Positions 61,704 through 64,000 of a stretch of 64,000 nucleotides of DNA are shown one piece after another. Source of the stretch: Rhodoferax antarcticus ANT.BR (GTDB taxonomy: Bacteria; Pseudomonadota; Gammaproteobacteria; Burkholderiales; Burkholderiaceae_C); NCBI RefSeq assembly GCF_001938565.1, contig NZ_MSYM01000013.1, positions 807,496 through 871,495 on the forward strand, written 5' to 3'. Made by a program: the position numbers and the translations under genes. Numbering within the stretch: position 1 is the stretch's first letter; each line of letters opens with the position of its first letter. The notes below the pieces were generated by a model. It did no database searches. It was not told the DNA's origin and saw only the letters and a program-made list of their open reading frames with translations.

Positions 61704-64000
61704 ATGAACCTCCAAGCCACCCCGGCTGCTGACCCCAACACACCACGCGGCTTCATGGTGCTGCATAGCAACCGGCTGGAAGACCTGCGTGACCTGCTGG
61801 TGAACTACGTTGCCGCGCACCCGCTCAGCCCCCTGGAGCCTGAGGTGATCTTGCTGCAAAGCAACGGCATGAAGCATTGGCTGGAGCTGGCGCTGGCCGA
61901 CGACAGCGCTTTGGGCATTTGCGCCGCCACCCAGATGGCGCTGCCCAGCGGCTACCTGTGGCAGATGTACCGCGCGGTGCTGGGGCCAGACGCGGTGCCC
62001 GAACACATGCCGTTTGACAAGGCCGCGTTGCTGTGGCGGCTGGTGCGCCTGCTGCCCGCTTTGTGCGCGGCGAACCCGGTCTATGCGCCGCTGCAGCGTT
62101 ACCTTTCAGGTGACAACCCGGCGCGCAAGTTGTACCAGTTGGCCGAGCAGGTGGCAGACGTGCTGGACGCTTACCAAAGTTACCGCGCCGACTGGCTGGC
62201 CGACTGGGCTCAAGGCCTTGACCAGTTGCGTGGGCCGCTGGGCGCACCGCTTGTGCTGCCGCCAGAACACGCCTGGCAGGCGCAGCTTTGGCGCGACATC
62301 CGCAAAGACGTTGGCCCGGCGCGGGCCGAGGCTTCACGGGCCAGCGTGCATGAACGCTTTTTGGCCGCGCTGGCCGATCAGGTTAATTCTGAAACTGATA
62401 GCAAGCCGCGCTTGCCAGGCTTGCCCCGCAGGCTGATGGTGTTTGGTATTTCGTCGCTGCCCATGCAGGCGGTGCAGGCGCTGGCGGCACTCGGGCAGGT
62501 GTGCCAGGTGATGCTGCTGGTGCAAAACCCATGCCAGTATTTCTGGGGTGACATCGTTGAAGGCCATGCGGCGCTGCGCGCGCAGGTGCGCCGCAGGCAG
62601 CAGGGCAAGCCGCAGGCATCGGAGGCAAAAGCGATGCTGCCCGCCGCGCCCGCCCAGCCGCTGCTGGCCTCCTGGGGCAAGCAGGGGCGTGACTATTTGC
62701 ATTTGCTGGACGGTTTTGATGAGCCTGAGCGCTACCGCGCGCACTGGAGCCGGGTGGATGTGTTTGTTGACCCGGCACCGCCTGACGCACCATCTGATGA
62801 AAAAGCCTCGCAACTGGCACAACTGCAGTCGGCCATCTTCAACCTGTCGCCACCGCCGCAGCAGCCGCAACTGCAGGCTGATGATGGCTCGCTGATGTTT
62901 GTTACCGCCCACAGCGCCCAGCGTGAGCTGGAGGTTTTACACGACCGCCTGCTGGCTTGGCTGGACGTCGACCCAGCCCTGCAGCCGCGCGAGGTGATGG
63001 TGATGGTGCCCGACATGCCCGCCTTTGCGCCCCACATCCACGCGGTGTTTGGGCGTTTTTCGCCGGGGCAGCCGCGCTATATCCCGTATTCGGTGGCCGA
63101 CACCACGCCGCGGCAAAGCCCACTGGTGCAGGCGCTGGAGCAGCTGCTGAACCTGCCCAACGCGCGCCTGTCTCTGGCTGACTGGCTGGGTTTGTTTGAA
63201 GTGGCGGCGGTGCGTGAGCGCTTTGGGCTCGATGAAGCCGCCGTTCGCCAAGTGCAGCAGTGGCTGGCCGCCGCTGGGGTGCGCTGGGGGCTGGACGCTA
63301 CCCATCGCCTGTCCTGGGGTTTGCCTGACGGGGCGCTTGGGCTGGAGCAAAACACCTGGGCATTCGGGCTGCGCCGCTTGTTGCTGGGATATGCGCTGGG
63401 GAATGTGGTGGGAAGTGCGGCGAGAAGCGCGGTGGGAAGTGCGGTGGGAAGTGCGGTGGGAAGTGCGGTGGGCACGAACGCCGGTTTGGATGCGTTTGGC
63501 GAGTCAGTCGCTTCGCCCGCCAGCCAGCCAGATAGCGAGTCACCCAGCAGCACCATCTGGTGCGACACCCTGGCGCAACCCGCACTCAGCGGCTTGGACG
63601 CACCGCTGGCGGCTGGCCTGTTGAACTGGATCGCAGCCATTGAGCAGACCCTGCCCATGCTGCAGCTGGAACAAACCCCCAACCAGTGGGGCCAGACCTT
63701 GCAAGCCTTGGTCGAGCGCTTTTTCGCCCCGGCAGACGACGCCGATGCGCGCGCCATTGAGCGTCTTTTGGCCCCGCTGGAGGTCTGGCTGCAAGCCTGC
63801 GCGGAGGCTGCTCTGGACACACCGCTGCTCCTGGAAGTGGTGCGCGAGCACTGGCTGGCCAACATTGCCGAGTCCGGCTTGCAGCAGCGCTTTTTTGGCG
63901 GCGGCGTGCAGTTTGGCACGCTCATGCCGATGCGCTCCATCCCGTTCAAAGTAATTGGCCTGTTGGGCATGAACGATGGCGCCTACCCGCGTGTGCAGGC
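61704..64000 (+). CDS. recC: Exodeoxyribonuclease V gamma subunit RecC (partial, right edge)
   Basis: The frame from ATG 61704 stays open to the edge (765 residues). It begins MNLQATPAADPNTPRGFMVL, with HSNRLEDLRDLLVNYV and LLQSNGMKHWLELALADD, and later PRRLMVFGISSLPMQAVQAL, VMVMVPDMPAFAPHIHAVFG and LLGMNDGAYPRVQ, all typical of RecC. RecC recognises Chi and holds RecB and RecD in the RecBCD repair nuclease. Residues about 570-589 are a VGSA repeat made by five 12-nt units, an unusual low-complexity insertion. recB and recD would follow outside the window. Confidence 0.95.
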   Translation, partial: MNLQATPAADPNTPRGFMVLHSNRLEDLRDLLVNYVAAHPLSPLEPEVILLQSNGMKHWLELALADDSALGICAATQMALPSGYLWQMYRAVLGPDAVPEHMPFDKAALLWRLVRLLPALCAANPVYAPLQRYLSGDNPARKLYQLAEQVADVLDAYQSYRADWLADWAQGLDQLRGPLGAPLVLPPEHAWQAQLWRDIRKDVGPARAEASRASVHERFLAALADQVNSETDSKPRLPGLPRRLMVFGISSLPMQAVQALAALGQVCQVMLLVQNPCQYFWGDIVEGHAALRAQVRRRQQGKPQASEAKAMLPAAPAQPLLASWGKQGRDYLHLLDGFDEPERYRAHWSRVDVFVDPAPPDAPSDEKASQLAQLQSAIFNLSPPPQQPQLQADDGSLMFVTAHSAQRELEVLHDRLLAWLDVDPALQPREVMVMVPDMPAFAPHIHAVFGRFSPGQPRYIPYSVADTTPRQSPLVQALEQLLNLPNARLSLADWLGLFEVAAVRERFGLDEAAVRQVQQWLAAAGVRWGLDATHRLSWGLPDGALGLEQNTWAFGLRRLLLGYALGNVVGSAARSAVGSAVGSAVGSAVGTNAGLDAFGESVASPASQPDSESPSSTIWCDTLAQPALSGLDAPLAAGLLNWIAAIEQTLPMLQLEQTPNQWGQTLQALVERFFAPADDADARAIERLLAPLEVWLQACAEAALDTPLLLEVVREHWLANIAESGLQQRFFGGGVQFGTLMPMRSIPFKVIGLLGMNDGAYPRVQ
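63411..63470 (+). repeat. Five 12-nt tandem units in recC
   Basis: Units of the GGAAGTGCGGTG type, three identical and two diverged, encode GSA(V/A) repeats. The copy number could vary without frameshift. Confidence 0.85.

Overview
The window is high-GC chromosomal DNA of a betaproteobacterium, most likely a Comamonadaceae member of the Rhodoferax/Polaromonas type. The evidence is grpE-dnaK-dnaJ, etfBA next to an acyl-CoA dehydrogenase, a Bug-type tripartite tricarboxylate transporter, several HDOD and GGDEF/EAL proteins, and a short dispersed repeat that I associate with this family from memory. Gene density is high and almost every reading frame is housekeeping-like outside 51-62 kb. No tRNA, rRNA, CRISPR array or intact insertion sequence was seen.

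Region 1-15 kb is rich in signalling genes. Four separate HDOD genes lie here: one partial at the left edge, one fused to a GAF domain and a histidine kinase, and two stand-alone. With them are a REC-PAS-GGDEF-EAL regulator overlapping the kinase gene, a hemerythrin, the RNA-binding protein Tex, a membrane diguanylate cyclase, ComEC and a decayed patatin gene. Region 15-22 kb holds an MgtC/DUF4010 membrane protein and a minus-strand cluster moxR - DUF58 - transglutaminase (TgpA-like) - mltB. Region 22-29 kb is a lipid and amino-acid oxidation block: an HDAC-like deacetylase, etfB, etfA with a clear terminator, an acyl-CoA dehydrogenase, an exported alpha/beta hydrolase and a beta-CASP metallo-hydrolase. 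etfB is preceded by two palindromic operators.

Region 29-34 kb carries the heat-shock operon grpE-dnaK-dnaJ (minus strand), an FKBP isomerase, an HxlR regulator and a ComFB-type protein. Region 34-47 kb has metY with a hairpin that overlaps its ribosome binding site, a spermidine-synthase-like gene overlapping an orphan GspE-like ATPase gene, the tctBAC transporter, an EamA transporter, a quinone oxidoreductase, mgtE, small unknown genes and a Bcr/CflA exporter. Region 47.8-51.2 kb is a very large multi-PAS diguanylate cyclase.

Region 51.5-61.7 kb is the accessory island. It starts after a broken nicotinamidase gene and contains one compact operon: hsdM - fic - PDDEXK nuclease (YhcG type) - hsdS - RelA/SpoT-like nucleotidyltransferase - truncated rhuM - GIY-YIG nuclease - hsdR. 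The genes are linked by ATGA overlaps or short gaps, so a type I restriction system is probably co-expressed with several toxin-like or nuclease cargo proteins. The RelA/SpoT-like protein has Cys where the guanine-stacking Tyr is expected. The GIY-YIG gene sits between palindromic 24-nt repeat arrays that have truncated rhuM. recC begins after the island and runs off the right edge.

A dispersed repeat of about 45-60 bp occurs at least 11 times. Six copies lie inside genes as in-frame protein segments (Tex twice, ComEC, EtfA, quinone oxidoreductase, MltB signal peptide) and one supplies a probable start codon. In-frame 12-nt tandem repeats occur in comEC, the TgpA-like gene, hsdS and recC.
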